From NCBI GenBank assembly GCA_963825175.1, contig CAWGSA010000002.1, positions 930,001 to 994,000 of the forward strand: a stretch of 64,000 bases of DNA, read 5' to 3'. A model generated the notes under the pieces. The model was not told the DNA's origin and did no database searches. It saw only the letters and a program-made list of their open reading frames with translations. Source of the DNA: DATFTF01 sp963825175. Its GTDB lineage: Bacteria; Acidobacteriota; Thermoanaerobaculia; UBA5066; Gp7-AA6. A program made the position numbers and the translations under genes. Positions 26,866-35,088 of the stretch are shown here, one piece after another (within the stretch, counting starts at the first letter, position 1; the number at the start of each line of letters is the position of its first letter).

Positions 26866-27293
26866 TCTGGAACTTTTTTTTCGAAAGGTTGTCAATACTT
26901 TTGGGTCTGGAGACACTGTAAGGGTGAGGACCAATGACAAGGAGACCCGTCGGGCGGCGGGGAGTCCCGTACACCGAAGGGCGCGGAGCGCGGCTAAATT
27001 CTTGAAAAACCGGCGGTTAGGTCCTCCCGATGCCCACTCCAACTCGGTTGAGCGAGTCGGTCGTCCGTCCAGCTCTCAGAACCACCGCGATTTTGCTGCT
27101 TCCAATGATCTTATTCGACACGGAGAGCCGATTTCATGACGAATAACGATTCGACGTGCGAGGCGCTCCTGACCTGCAAAACGCGGATGGTGAGGAAGTT
27201 GCCGACGACGGTGGTCCGCCGGGATTTCTCAGATACGCGACAGCAGCGCGTCGAGTTTGGGGTGGGGATTAGGACGTCTAATACATGTTAGGC
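26866..27293 (+). other. intI-array junction with attI core
   Basis: 428 bp without a convincing gene. It has a T8 run at 26875 and a weak TTGTCA-17-GACACT promoter-like pair at 26889-26917 that could act as a cassette promoter. GTTAGGC at 27287-27293, with no matching inverse core before it, is the first core site and marks the likely attI crossover just before cassette 1. Confidence 0.55.
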
Positions 27294-27534
27294 CGTCCCG
27301 AGTCGCGCGTGGCATGAGCACCGTCAGCTCGAAGTCGCGGTCGATGCGATCGAGCCAGAGCAGGGCAGCTGCAGGCAGTCCTCGAAGGCCGCGGACGAGG
27401 CGCATCTCCCGCATCAGCTCGCGCCGTCGCCGTCGGCTCCGGTCACGCTGGTCGGTCGGTCGAGGGCCTGAGGCACAGCGAGGCGAATGCCAGTGCGCGG
27501 AAACCGAAAAGCGTCTCGAGGGGATGCGCGCCGC
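27294..27534 (+). repeat. Gene-free cassette, divergent NC-A member
   Basis: First cassette after attI. No open reading frame with plausible protein content. It shares the blocks AGAGCAGGGCAG, CCGGTCACGCTGGTCGG and GATGCGCGCCGCGCC with the NC-A copies but is diverged and 40 bp longer. Confidence 0.6.
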
Positions 27535-27605
27535 GCCTAACACGTCGCTGCACCGGACGCCGGCGGCTGCGCCGCCGTCGCCGGTGAGCCGCTAAGCCGT
27601 TAGGC
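27535..27605 (+). other. attC 1 (type B, 71 bp)
   Basis: R'' GCCTAAC ... R' GTTAGGC; left arm CGCTGCACCGG, right arm CCGGTGAGCCGC. Confidence 0.95.
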
Positions 27606-27666
27606 CGAGGAAAGCAACAGCCTGGACTGAACCCGGAGTAATTGAAGGGCAAAAGGAGCGTGTAGG

Positions 27667-28125
27667 ATGCGCCACGGATTGACAGCGTTCCCGATTCTGC
27701 TTCTGACGGCTGCGGTTGTGACGGCGCAAGGGAAACCGAGCGTGAAGCACATCAACCCGACAACTCTGCCCAAACCTGCGGGGTATACCCATGTGGTTGA
27801 AGCCACGGGTGGGCGCACGATTTACGTTTCGGGACAGATCGCGCTGGACAAGTCGGGTGCACTCGTCGGGAAGGGCGACCTGAAGGCGCAAACTCAACAG
27901 GTGTTCGCAAACCTGAAATCGGCCCTTGCTGCGTCGGGCGCCACTCTCGATGACGTCGTTAAAGTTACGGTGTTCCTCACTGACGTGTCTGAGCTGCCAG
28001 CTTTTCGGGAGGTCCGGGACCGCTACTTCACCCGAGAACCCCCGGCGAGCAGCCTGGTACAGGTGTCACGCCTCGTGCGGCCGGAGTTGATGATCGAAAT
28101 GGAGGCGGTGGCGGTCGTTGAATGA
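27667..28125 (+). CDS. RidA/YjgF family protein with signal peptide
   Basis: 152 residues. A signal peptide (LTAFPILLLTAAVVTAQG) is followed by a RidA fold (YTHVVEATGGRTIYVSGQIALDKSGALVGKGDLKAQTQQVFANLKSALAASGATLDDVVKVTVFLTD, then REVRDRYF and SSLVQVSRLVRPELMIEMEAVAV). RidA enzymes deaminate reactive enamines; the Arg and Glu of the active site are present. Export is unusual for the family. Single gene of cassette 2. Confidence 0.9.
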   Translation: MRHGLTAFPILLLTAAVVTAQGKPSVKHINPTTLPKPAGYTHVVEATGGRTIYVSGQIALDKSGALVGKGDLKAQTQQVFANLKSALAASGATLDDVVKVTVFLTDVSELPAFREVRDRYFTREPPASSLVQVSRLVRPELMIEMEAVAVVE

Positions 28126-28149
28126 GCAGTTGAGAGACATCGGCGCTCG

Positions 28150-28219
28150 GCCTAACCCGCGGCTGCAGCGGACGCCGCCAGCTGCGCTGCCGTCGCCGCT
28201 GAGCCGCAAGCCGTTAGGC
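28150..28219 (+). other. attC 2 (type A, 70 bp)
   Basis: GCCTAACCCGCGGCTGCAGC start, CCGCAAGCCGTTAGGC end. Confidence 0.96.
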
Positions 28220-28233
28220 GGCGGTGAGTAGCT

Positions 28234-28929
28234 GTGCAGCTCGTGCTCCTTCCGGGACTGGACGGCTCCGGGCTGCTCTTTCGACTACTGGTTTCGAGCC
28301 TTCCTGCGTCGCTGCAACCAATCGTCGTGGCATACCCCGCAAATGTCGCGTCCTACTCGGAACTCCTTCCTGTCGTCATGTCGTCTCTACCTGAGGGAGA
28401 ACGCTTCCTTCTTCTTGGCGAGTCGTTCTCGGGTCCGCTCGCGATTCGCGCGGCGGCCGAGCGGCCGGCGGGGCTTTCGGGCGTCATCCTGGCGGCATCG
28501 TTCGCGCGCTGCCCGGTGCCTCAATGGCTCGCTCTGGGCCGCAGCTTGGTTCGAGCACCGTTCATCCGTTGGAGTCCGTGGTCGCTTGTTGCCACTGCTC
28601 TCCTCGGGCACGATTTGCGATCCGGCGCTCTTTCAACCGAGTTGCGTCGCGCGGTATCGACCGTGAGTCCTGAAGTGTTGGCGGCTCGGCTTCGTGAAGT
28701 CCTCAGCGTTGACGTCACGCAGCAGCTCAGCCGCATCGCGGTGGCGCTTCTCTACATCAGGGCTGAGCGGGACATCCTTGTCAGGCGCTCAGCTCTCCAG
28801 CGCATACAGCGCGGAGGTGCAAATGTCCGGGTCGTCTCGCTCGACGCGCCACACTTGGTGCTCCAGGTCGCAGCCAGAGAATCAGCCGATGAGATCGCTG
28901 AATTCGCAGCCCACGCAACCGCCGCCTAA
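28234..28929 (+). CDS. Alpha/beta-hydrolase-fold protein
   Basis: 231 residues from GTG 28234. MQLVLLPGLDGSGLLFRLLVS gives the oxyanion region, FLLLGESFSGPLAIRAA the G-x-S-x-G nucleophile elbow (Ser), and LYIRAERDILV and SLDAPHLVLQVA supply the Asp and His. Possible esterase or lipase; no substrate clue. The TAA stop belongs to attC 3. Confidence 0.85.
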   Translation: MQLVLLPGLDGSGLLFRLLVSSLPASLQPIVVAYPANVASYSELLPVVMSSLPEGERFLLLGESFSGPLAIRAAAERPAGLSGVILAASFARCPVPQWLALGRSLVRAPFIRWSPWSLVATALLGHDLRSGALSTELRRAVSTVSPEVLAARLREVLSVDVTQQLSRIAVALLYIRAERDILVRRSALQRIQRGGANVRVVSLDAPHLVLQVAARESADEIAEFAAHATAA

Positions 28930-28993
28930 CCCGCGGCTGCAGCGGACGCCGGCGGCTTTGCCGCCGTCGCCGCTGAGCCGCAAGCCGTTAGGC
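28924..28993 (+). other. attC 3 (type A)
   Basis: 70 bp with intact R'' and R'; carries the stop codon of the hydrolase gene. Confidence 0.96.
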
Positions 28994-29392
28994 GGCCGAA
29001 GCGAGGGTCGCTGAGGCGTGCGGTGAAGATCACGCTGAGGGCACCGATCGTCCTGAGTTTCCGATCGCCCATCACCGGACAGTGCCTCATCGTCGCCACG
29101 ATCAGGAGTGCCGTGATCTCATGCTTCGTACATGTCGCTTGGGTGTACCCGCTGTACTACCTCCAGTGGCTGAGAGGGCCCCTCCTGGCATGCTAGAATC
29201 TTGAGCATTCCGATCCGCGCGCTTGGTCAGCTCGTTCCTCCACGGCATCACCGATCTTCGGGCCGGCGAGATCGGAGATCTCTGGCCTCGTTCGGGCGTC
29301 ACATGGTCGTAGGCGTTGTGGCGTACGTGCGGTCTTCCTATCAGTCGTGGTCGACTCCTGCGGAGCCGGCGCGGTCGAGTGCCGGTGCGCCC
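28994..29392 (+). other. Cassette without a convincing gene
   Basis: 399 bp. TAGAATCTTGAGCATTC at 29194 resembles the promoter of the HicAB cassette (TAGAATCTTGACCGTTC, 38374), so it may be a decayed toxin-antitoxin cassette. The 65-codon frame 29201-29398 has unusual composition and I do not trust it. Confidence 0.4.
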
Positions 29393-29462
29393 GCCTAACC
29401 CGTGGCTGCAGCGGACGCCGGCGGCTTCGCCGCCGTCGCCGGTGAGCTCTAAGCCGTTAGGC
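29393..29462 (+). other. attC 4 (chimeric A/B)
   Basis: Left arm of type A (CCCGTGGCTGCAGCGG), right arm of type B (CCGGTGAGCTCTAAGCC). Confidence 0.94.
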
Positions 29463-29662
29463 GTCGGGCGCGCGAGTTGTCCGCCGGCGAGTCGCGCGGA
29501 GTCAGAGCAGGGCAGCGCAGGAAGTCCTCAGGCCGCGAGCCGCGGCATCACACGAATCATCACGCCGGCGCAGTCGCCCGGTCACGCTGGCCGGCGGTGG
29601 AGTAGCCGAATATCAAGGCGAATGAGCTCTCAACTCCAAAAGGTCAAAGGGATGCGCGTCGC
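29463..29662 (+). repeat. NC-A gene-free cassette, copy 1
   Basis: About 200 bp; hairpin GCCGCG-AGC-CGCGGC after AAGTCCTCAG. It is unusual in ending with a type A attC. Confidence 0.8.
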
Positions 29663-29732
29663 GCCTAACCCGCGGCTGCAGCGGACGCCGCCGGCTGCGC
29701 CGTCGTCGCCGCTGAGCCGCAAACCGTTAGGC
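29663..29732 (+). other. attC 5 (type A)
   Basis: 70 bp, intact cores; right arm CCGCAAACCGTTAGGC. Confidence 0.96.
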
Positions 29733-29749
29733 GCGTTCCTAGGAGAGTT

Positions 29750-30109
29750 ATGGCTTGGCTAAAGCTCTCGGTCGCCTTCGTCTTGGGCATTACGGCCGGC
29801 GTCGCCGTCACCCGCCAGTTGGCCCCGAACACGACCCGTTTTGCATATCAATCTCGGATGGAGGTCGTGCTGGCCGACGCTCACGGAAACGAAGTCGGCA
29901 GCATTCCTCCCGGATCCACGCTCTTCTCTTCAGACGAACCCGACGGGGCCGATATCGGTTTTCAGGCCTACCTCCCAATCTCTTTCGGCACAGGTTCCGA
30001 GGCCAAGGTGCTCATCGCCCCCACATCTGCACCGCCCGCACGCTCCAGCTCGTTCACGTTGAACGGCGAGCCTCGAGCCAATGTTCTTCATCCCAAGGAA
30101 AAGCGGTGA
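29750..30109 (+). CDS. Small membrane-anchored protein, unknown
   Basis: 119 residues. AGGAGAG precedes ATG 29750. One N-terminal transmembrane or signal segment (LKLSVAFVLGITAGVAVT) and a polar domain (MEVVLADAHGNEVGSIPPGSTLF). No family recognised. Single gene of its cassette. Confidence 0.7.
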   Translation: MAWLKLSVAFVLGITAGVAVTRQLAPNTTRFAYQSRMEVVLADAHGNEVGSIPPGSTLFSSDEPDGADIGFQAYLPISFGTGSEAKVLIAPTSAPPARSSSFTLNGEPRANVLHPKEKR

Positions 30110-30122
30110 CAGCGCCGCTCGC

Positions 30123-30192
30123 GCCGAACCCGCGGCTGCAGCGGACGCCGTCGGCTGCGCCGCCGTCGCCGCTGAGCCGCAAGCCGTTAGGC
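30123..30192 (+). other. attC 6 (type A, R'' GCCGAAC)
   Basis: One-base change in R'' (GCCGAAC); remainder canonical. Confidence 0.9.
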
Positions 30193-30412
30193 GCGTGCGG
30201 TCAAGGTGTGGGCCGGGCCAGTGGCGAATCGCTGGTGTCAGGGCGCCGCAGCAAGTCCTCGCAAGCTCACGGGCGTCTCCCGCAAGGGGCAGCCCGGCCC
30301 CGCCGGCTTCAAGCTCCGTGGCTTGGTCGAGCCTCAGGCACGGGGGCGGTGAGGCCCACATAGCAGAAATGACATACCTCGCCACAATCTGCCGGCTTAT
30401 TCATCCCGCCGC
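30193..30412 (+). repeat. NC-B gene-free cassette, copy 1
   Basis: 220 bp; near-copy of 35826-36043 (shared GTGCGGTCAAGGTGTGGGCC, GGCGAATCGCTGGTGTC, GCAGCCCGGCCCCGCCGGCT). No believable reading frame. Confidence 0.75.
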
Positions 30413-30482
30413 GCCTAACCCGCGGCTGCAGCGGACGCCGCCGGCTTCGCCGCCGTCGCCGCTGAGCCGCAAGCCGTTAGGC
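30413..30482 (+). other. attC 7 (type A)
   Basis: 70 bp, intact cores. Confidence 0.96.
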
Positions 30483-30496
30483 CACTCAAGCATGAG

Positions 30497-30760
30497 GTGA
30501 CTGTGGGGTCTCAGGTCCCAAGAAAGTCCAAGCTTATCGTCGCAGGAGTGATCCTCCTGGCCATCGCGGTACTGCTTCCACGACCGCTCTCGCAAGCCTC
30601 TCAGGCAGCTCCAGACTATGGCTCTCGCATGCTCCTCGCCATCCTGTCTGATCTGTGCGCATCATGTTTCCTTGCTTCCATCGGCTGCTTCATCATTGGC
30701 GGGATGCGCAACCGTCGATGGCGCAAGGAGGTCGAGTCTGAGGGGGGATCTCGGCCGTGA
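30497..30760 (+). CDS. Small membrane protein, unknown
   Basis: 87 residues from GTG 30497. Two hydrophobic helices (KLIVAGVILLAIAVLLP and LLAILSDLCASCFLASIGCFIIGG) and a basic tail (MRNRRWRKEVE). No family recognised. Confidence 0.6.
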   Translation: MTVGSQVPRKSKLIVAGVILLAIAVLLPRPLSQASQAAPDYGSRMLLAILSDLCASCFLASIGCFIIGGMRNRRWRKEVESEGGSRP

Positions 30761-30770
30761 TGCCAAGGTG

Positions 30771-30885
30771 GCCTAACCCGCGGCTGCAGCGGACGCGCGC
30801 GGCCGCGCCGCTGCCGTTCACTCGTGGCGAACACGCATCGTCCGGTGCAACAGGGCGCGCGCCGCTGAGCCGCAAACCGTTAGGC
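30771..30885 (+). other. attC 8 (long, 115 bp)
   Basis: Canonical arms, but the loop between them is replaced by a 60-bp insert with GGCCGCGCC and GGGCGCGCGCC; same length as attC 33, 34 and 57. Confidence 0.93.
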
Positions 30886-31085
30886 GTCGGGCGCGCGAGT
30901 TGTGCGCCGGCGAGTCGCGCGGAGACAGAGCAGGGCAGCGCATGAAGTCCTCAGGCCGTGAGCCGGGGCATCTCTCGGATCACCGCGCCGGCGCCGTGGC
31001 CCGGTCACGCTGGTCGGCGGTTGAGGGCCTGCACATCGAGGCGTATGGTCGAGCAAAGCGAAAAGGTGTTAGGGATGCGCGCCGC
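30886..31085 (+). repeat. NC-A gene-free cassette, copy 2
   Basis: 200 bp; hairpin region GCCGTGAGCCGGGGC with one pair lost. Confidence 0.8.
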
Positions 31086-31155
31086 GCCTAACAAATCGCT
31101 CCACCGGACGCCGGCGGCTTCGCCGCCGTCGCCGGTGAGCTCTAAGCCGTTAGGC
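31086..31155 (+). other. attC 9 (type B)
   Basis: GCCTAACAAATCGCTCCACC start, GAGCTCTAAGCCGTTAGGC end. Confidence 0.95.
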
Positions 31156-31355
31156 GTCGGGCGCGCGAGGTATGCGCCGGCGCGTCGCACGGAGGCAGAG
31201 CAGGGCAGCGGAGGGAGTCCGCAGGCCGCGAGCGGCGGCGCCGCCCGAATCACCGCGCCGGCGCCGTGGCCCGGTGATGTGGGCTGGCGGTTGAGGGGCT
31301 GAACATCGAGGCGTATGGTCGAGCAGAGCGAAAGGGTCTTAGGGATGCGCGCCGC
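31156..31355 (+). repeat. NC-A gene-free cassette, copy 3
   Basis: 200 bp, in tandem with copy 2; hairpin GCCGC-GAGCG-GCGGC. Confidence 0.8.
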
Positions 31356-31425
31356 GCCTAACAAATCGCTGCACCGGACGCCGGCGGCTTCGCCGCCGTC
31401 GCCGGTGAGCTCTGAGCCGTTAGGC
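31356..31425 (+). other. attC 10 (type B)
   Basis: 70 bp, intact cores. Confidence 0.95.
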
Positions 31426-31436
31426 CGCTGGAAGTC

Positions 31437-31715
31437 ATGATCGGTCTTAAGCTAGAGATCAACGGAGAGCAGATCTGCTCGATCAAGAGAGAGGACCTCG
31501 AGTTCCTCATCGCGATGCTGACGTGGCGAAGCAACGACCCGATCGAGTGCCACGTGCGGGGCATCGCGGACACGTCCGGCGGGAAATCAGAGCATGTGAC
31601 TTGGGCCGTCAAGGAGCTGAACCTGGGCGACGTGGTCACTTTCAGAATCACCGACGTGGAGATCTCAGATGAGCCAGTCGAGAGATCGCCGGTTCCTCCG
31701 TCTCCAGCGGCCTAA
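31437..31715 (+). CDS. Small soluble protein, unknown
   Basis: 92 residues, MIGLKLEINGEQICSIKREDLEFLIAMLTW, with LNLGDVVTFRITDVEISDEP near the end; beta-rich pattern. No family recognised. The stop is the TAA of attC 11. Confidence 0.7.
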   Translation: MIGLKLEINGEQICSIKREDLEFLIAMLTWRSNDPIECHVRGIADTSGGKSEHVTWAVKELNLGDVVTFRITDVEISDEPVERSPVPPSPAA

Positions 31716-31779
31716 CCCGCGGCTGCAGCGGACGCCGTCGGCTTTGCCGCCGTCGCCGCTGAGCCGCAAGCCGTTAGGT
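31710..31779 (+). other. attC 11 (type A)
   Basis: R' is GTTAGGT; provides the stop of the preceding gene. Confidence 0.95.
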
Positions 31780-31783
31780 TCCG

Positions 31784-32155
31784 GTGAGTAAAACCCGGGC
31801 CATAGCCGCTTTCACCGTGGCGCCACTCGTGACGCCCTTGCTCTTCTTCATCATCGCATTTGTAACTTCTGGTCCATTCAGCCTCGTGTTGGCCTCGCCG
31901 TACCTTCTTTTCGTGGCGGCGCTGAGCTATGCGTCGGCAGCGATGCTCGGCCTACCGATGCTATTGGCTCTTCGGCACTTTCACCTGTCGTCGGTTCTGG
32001 CTTTCACGGTCGGCGGTGCATCGGTCGGCATTCTCTCTAGTCTGGCGTGGCGCGGATATCTCGGAGCCACGAGCGCCAGCTTCGTGGCGTTCTGCCTGTG
32101 TGCCGGTGCGATGGCAGGATTACTCTACCGGGCGATTGTGCGTGCCGGAACCTAA
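31784..32155 (+). CDS. Four-helix membrane protein, unknown
   Basis: 123 residues from GTG 31784, only 4 bp after attC 11. Hydrophobic helices at about 10-30, 35-60, 68-90 and 95-118 (FFIIAFVTSGPFSLVLASPYLLFVAALSY, VLAFTVGGASVGILSSLAW). Stop TAA lies in attC 12. Confidence 0.65.
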   Translation: MSKTRAIAAFTVAPLVTPLLFFIIAFVTSGPFSLVLASPYLLFVAALSYASAAMLGLPMLLALRHFHLSSVLAFTVGGASVGILSSLAWRGYLGATSASFVAFCLCAGAMAGLLYRAIVRAGT

Positions 32156-32210
32156 CCCGCGGCTGCAGCGGACGCCCTTGCGGGCGCCGCTGAGCCGCAA
32201 GCCGTTAGGC
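32150..32210 (+). other. attC 12 (short, 61 bp)
   Basis: R'' ACCTAAC; terminal loop reduced to CCCTTGCGGGC, same module as attC 21 and 23. Confidence 0.95.
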
Positions 32211-32226
32211 CGCGAGAGGTCCGCTG

Positions 32227-32574
32227 GTGGCTGACCGGTATCGGTTGGACCCCGGCTTCATTCCGGTCATTGCGATGATCGCTATCGCCATCGGAATGAA
32301 TGGCGTGATTGCCCTGGACACCCGCGCGCACGTCTCGTCCCCTCAGCTTCTGGTCGGGCTTCTCTGGCCGCTCTACGTTGTGGGCGTTCCCTTCATCGGG
32401 CTCTGCACGGTTGGAGTGGCTCTCGCGCGCGCATTTCTGCGTCGTGTATCGTGGCGCGCGGCAGTCATCCAAGTCGCCGCGGCATTTCTTGTCGTAGGGT
32501 TTTGCGGCTGGAGTCTGAATCATGCTCTGCCCTGGGTCAAAGGCATAACCAAATGTGGTCCCATGCGCGCCTAA
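32227..32574 (+). CDS. Membrane protein, unknown
   Basis: 115 residues from ATG-equivalent start at 32227 (GTG). Three hydrophobic helices (FIPVIAMIAIAIGMNGVIAL, LLVGLLWPLYVVGVPFIGLC, AVIQVAAAFLVVGFCGWSL). Stop is the TAA of attC 13. No family recognised. Confidence 0.65.
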   Translation: MADRYRLDPGFIPVIAMIAIAIGMNGVIALDTRAHVSSPQLLVGLLWPLYVVGVPFIGLCTVGVALARAFLRRVSWRAAVIQVAAAFLVVGFCGWSLNHALPWVKGITKCGPMRA

Positions 32575-32638
32575 CCCGCGGCTGCAGCGGACGCCGTCGG
32601 CTTCGCCGCCGTCGCCGCTGAGCCGCCAGCCGTTAGGC
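32569..32638 (+). other. attC 13 (type A)
   Basis: 70 bp, intact cores. Confidence 0.96.
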
Positions 32639-32838
32639 GTCGGGCGCGCGAGGTGTGCGCCGGCGAGTCGCGCGGAGTCAGAGCGGGGCAGCGCAGGAAG
32701 TCCTCAGGCCGTGAGCCGCGGCGTCGCCCGAACCACCGCGCCGGCGCCGTGGCCTGGTCAGGTTGGTCGGCGGTTGAGGGGCTTTACATCGTGGCGTCTG
32801 GTCCAGCAAGGCGAAAAGGTCTCACCGATGCGCGCCGC
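32639..32838 (+). repeat. NC-A gene-free cassette, copy 4
   Basis: 200 bp; hairpin GCCGTG-AGC-CGCGGC (wobble pair). Confidence 0.8.
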
Positions 32839-32908
32839 GCCTAACAAATCGCTCCACCGGACGCCGGCGGCTTTGCCGCCGTCGCCGGTGAGCTCTAAGC
32901 CGTTAGGC
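32839..32908 (+). other. attC 14 (type B)
   Basis: 70 bp, intact cores. Confidence 0.95.
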
Positions 32909-33110
32909 GTCGGGCGCATGAGGTGCGCGCCGGCGTGTCGCGCGGAGTCAGAGCAGGGCAGCGCAGGAAGTCCTCAGGCCGCGAGTCGGCGGCATCTCCC
33001 GCATCGACCGCGCCGGCGCCGTGGCCTGGTCACGCTGGCCGGCGGTGGAGTGCCTGAACAGCGAGGCGTATGGTCGAGCAACGCGAAAAGGTCTTAGCGA
33101 TGCGCGCCGC
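32909..33110 (+). repeat. NC-A gene-free cassette, copy 5
   Basis: 202 bp, tandem with copy 4; hairpin GCCGC-GAGTCG-GCGGC. Confidence 0.8.
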
Positions 33111-33180
33111 GCCTAACAAATCGCTGCACCGGACGCCGGCGGCTGCGCCGCCGTCGCCGGTGAGCTCTCAGCCGTTAGGC
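33111..33180 (+). other. attC 15 (type B)
   Basis: 70 bp, intact cores. Confidence 0.95.
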
Positions 33181-33184
33181 GACT

Positions 33185-33586
33185 ATGCCTGAGATCGGCA
33201 TTCAGCTGGCAGAGAAACCCGGGCCACCGCTGTTCCGGCTGTCTTCGGCTGAAGGCCAGCTGGCGAGGCTTCTCGAGATCAAGGTCACGGAGGTTGGGTC
33301 CGCTGAGCTGAGCTGGCGGGTGGTTCACGAAGCTGCACGGCTGGACGACCTAGTCGAGGAAGGCATCATCTCGAGTTCTGAAGCAGAGCGTGCTCGCGTG
33401 GCTGAACTGCGATTCTGGGACGAGTCGCTCCGTGACCAAACCGCAATTCCCATCTCGCAATTCAGATACGGCCAGGTTCCAGTTGGAATGTACGAGCTTA
33501 GCCCGGCCAAGGAGCTAGCGCCGCATCGGCTGTACGAGGTCAGAGTGTCAGGCAAGGGAGAGGGTGAACTTCAGTTCTATGCATGA
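33185..33586 (+). CDS. Soluble protein, unknown
   Basis: 133 residues, start 4 bp after attC 15. MPEIGIQLAEKPGPPLFRLS, a helix around EAARLDDLVEEGIISSSEAERARVAEL, and a beta-rich end (HRLYEVRVSGKGEGELQFYA). No family recognised; it has no Shine-Dalgarno. Confidence 0.7.
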   Translation: MPEIGIQLAEKPGPPLFRLSSAEGQLARLLEIKVTEVGSAELSWRVVHEAARLDDLVEEGIISSSEAERARVAELRFWDESLRDQTAIPISQFRYGQVPVGMYELSPAKELAPHRLYEVRVSGKGEGELQFYA

Positions 33587-33595
33587 TCAACGGTC

Positions 33596-33665
33596 GCCTA
33601 ACCCGCGGCTGCAGCGGACGCCGTCGGCTTCGCCGCCGTCGCCGCTGAGCCGCAAGCCGTTAGGC
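33596..33665 (+). other. attC 16 (type A)
   Basis: 70 bp, intact cores. Confidence 0.96.
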
Positions 33666-33672
33666 CGCTGAA

Positions 33673-33873
33673 ATGGGCAAGAGTGGCGAAGAGGTGTGGA
33701 TTACAGCGATCGTCGTCCTCCTGGTTGGGGGGATTTGGCATTACTTCGCTTCCAAGACGGGAGCGGCCCTGGGCCGGGCGATCTCCAAGAGACGTCTGAA
33801 GCGACTCCAGCGGCGAAGGGCCAAGTCGGCAGACCACATGCTGTCAACCAATGAGCCCATCAAGCCCGAGTAA
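33673..33873 (+). CDS. Small single-pass membrane protein, unknown
   Basis: 66 residues. One hydrophobic helix (VWITAIVVLLVGGIWHYFA) then a strongly basic segment (AISKRRLKRLQRRRAK). Could be a small peptide toxin or accessory protein; not recognised. Confidence 0.55.
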   Translation: MGKSGEEVWITAIVVLLVGGIWHYFASKTGAALGRAISKRRLKRLQRRRAKSADHMLSTNEPIKPE

Positions 33874-33882
33874 CCGTCAGCG

Positions 33883-33952
33883 GCCTAACCCGCGGCTGCA
33901 GCGGACGCCGTCGGCTTCGCCGCCGTCGCCGCTGAGCCGCAAGCCGTTAGGC
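33883..33952 (+). other. attC 17 (type A)
   Basis: 70 bp, intact cores. Confidence 0.96.
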
Positions 33953-33981
33953 GGCCAAGCCGCGGGTCTGCTGGAGAGGGA

Positions 33982-34392
33982 ATGAGCTGGGACGTCCTGG
34001 TCCAGGACTTTCCCATGGATGCAGAGCGGATTGCAGACGTACCGGACGATTTCGTGCCCTCCTCGCTGGGTTCGCGAAGTAACTTGATCGCGAAGATTCA
34101 GGAGGTTGTTCCTTTCGCGGATTTCTCTGATCCAAGTTGGGGACTACTCGACGGCGAGGACTTCTCGATCGAGGTAAGCCTTGGAGCGTCGGAAGAGGTT
34201 GAGGGCTTCGCTTTCCACGTCCGCGGGAGCGACACCGGGGCAGCGGTCGTCGCAGACATCCTTGAGAAGCTGAAACTCCGCGCGTTCGATACAACGACTG
34301 GCGAGTTCTTCAACCGTCAAGCGGCTGCCTCATCTCTAGCCAAGTGGCGAGAATACTTAGCCCGTACCCTCGAGCGAGGCGGTGCGGCCTAA
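33982..34392 (+). CDS. Soluble acidic protein, unknown
   Basis: 136 residues. GGAG lies before ATG 33982. MSWDVLVQDFPMDAERIADVPDDF, GLLDGEDFSIEVSLGASEEVEGFAFHVRGSD, and a helical end. It resembles small unassigned proteins often seen in cassettes, but I cannot name a family. The stop is the TAA of attC 18. Confidence 0.75.
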   Translation: MSWDVLVQDFPMDAERIADVPDDFVPSSLGSRSNLIAKIQEVVPFADFSDPSWGLLDGEDFSIEVSLGASEEVEGFAFHVRGSDTGAAVVADILEKLKLRAFDTTTGEFFNRQAAASSLAKWREYLARTLERGGAA

Positions 34393-34456
34393 CCCGCGGC
34401 TGCAGCGGACGCCGTCGGCTTCGCCGCCGTCGCCGCTGAGCCGCCAGCCGTTAGGC
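34387..34456 (+). other. attC 18 (type A)
   Basis: 70 bp, intact cores. Confidence 0.96.
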
Positions 34457-34506
34457 CACGGAAGGCTGAGAGAAGCTCTTGGAACAGCGTGGGTTCGTCC
34501 GCTTGG

Positions 34507-34512
34507 TATCAT
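34507..34512 (+). promoter_or_regulatory. -10 box of a leaderless promoter (TA cassette)
   Basis: TATCAT exactly 6 nt before ATG 34519. Confidence 0.45.
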
Positions 34513-34518
34513 TTGGCG

Positions 34519-34719
34519 ATGAGCAAGGTTGAGTCTCTCGAGAGCGAGGTCGCGAAGCTCACGCCGCAGGAGTTGGCGGCGTTTCGGGAGTGGTTCGCGA
34601 AATACGACGCTGACGCGTGGGATCGTCAGATCGAGAGCGATATCAAAGCCGGCAAGCTCGACCGGCTGGCCGCTGAGGCATTGGCGGCGCATGATCGAGG
34701 CCAAACCAAGGGCATGTGA
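34519..34719 (+). CDS. Type II antitoxin (ParD/RelB-like, addiction-module family)
   Basis: 66 residues, MSKVESLESEVAKLTPQELAAFREWFAKYDADAWDRQIESDIKAGKLDRLAAEALAAHDRG. This helical pattern is the usual partner of small RelE/ParE-like toxins. It overlaps the toxin start by ATGTGA, so translation is coupled. Apparently leaderless. Confidence 0.85.
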   Translation: MSKVESLESEVAKLTPQELAAFREWFAKYDADAWDRQIESDIKAGKLDRLAAEALAAHDRGQTKGM

Positions 34720-34970
34720 AGCACTTCGCCTCGCCCGAGTTCTGGGCGCGCCTGGAGAAGCTTCCGGCCAACGTCCAGCAGCTCGCACGCGAGAACTACG
34801 AGCTGCTCAAGTCAAATCCCTACCATCCATCTCTCCATTTCAAGAGAGTCGACCGGTTCTGGTCGGTTCGCGTCGGTCGGTCGTATCGAGCGTTGGGAGT
34901 CGATGCGGAAGGCGGCGTCGTGTGGTTCTGGATCGGTACGCACGCGGAATACGACCGGCTGGTGGGTTGA
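34716..34970 (+). CDS. RelE/ParE-family toxin
   Basis: 84 residues with the RelE-superfamily core: FWARLEKLPANVQQLARENYELLKSNPYHPSLHFKRV, then FWSVRVGRSYRALGVDAEGGVVWFWIGTHAEYDRLV. Members cleave ribosome-bound mRNA or poison gyrase. Intact. Second gene of the cassette before attC 19. Confidence 0.88.
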   Translation: MKHFASPEFWARLEKLPANVQQLARENYELLKSNPYHPSLHFKRVDRFWSVRVGRSYRALGVDAEGGVVWFWIGTHAEYDRLVG

Positions 34971-34989
34971 GCGTGGCGTTCGCGCCGTG

Positions 34990-35059
34990 GCCTAACCCGC
35001 GGCTGCAGCGGACGCCGTCGGCTGCGCCGCCGTCGCCGCTGAGCCGCAAGCTGTTAGGC
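34990..35059 (+). other. attC 19 (type A)
   Basis: 70 bp; right arm has CTGTTAGGC. Confidence 0.95.
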
Positions 35060-35088
35060 GCGTGGGGCAGGGCTCTTGGGAAACGAGT

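Noticed and set aside
26889..26917. Classical cassette promoter Pc after intI
   Set aside because: TTGTCA-17-GACACT is only a weak -10 match, so it was mentioned but not called as a promoter.
29102..29302. Minus-strand 66-codon frame in the gene-poor cassette
   Set aside because: No Shine-Dalgarno, no family and odd composition; orientation opposes the cassettes.
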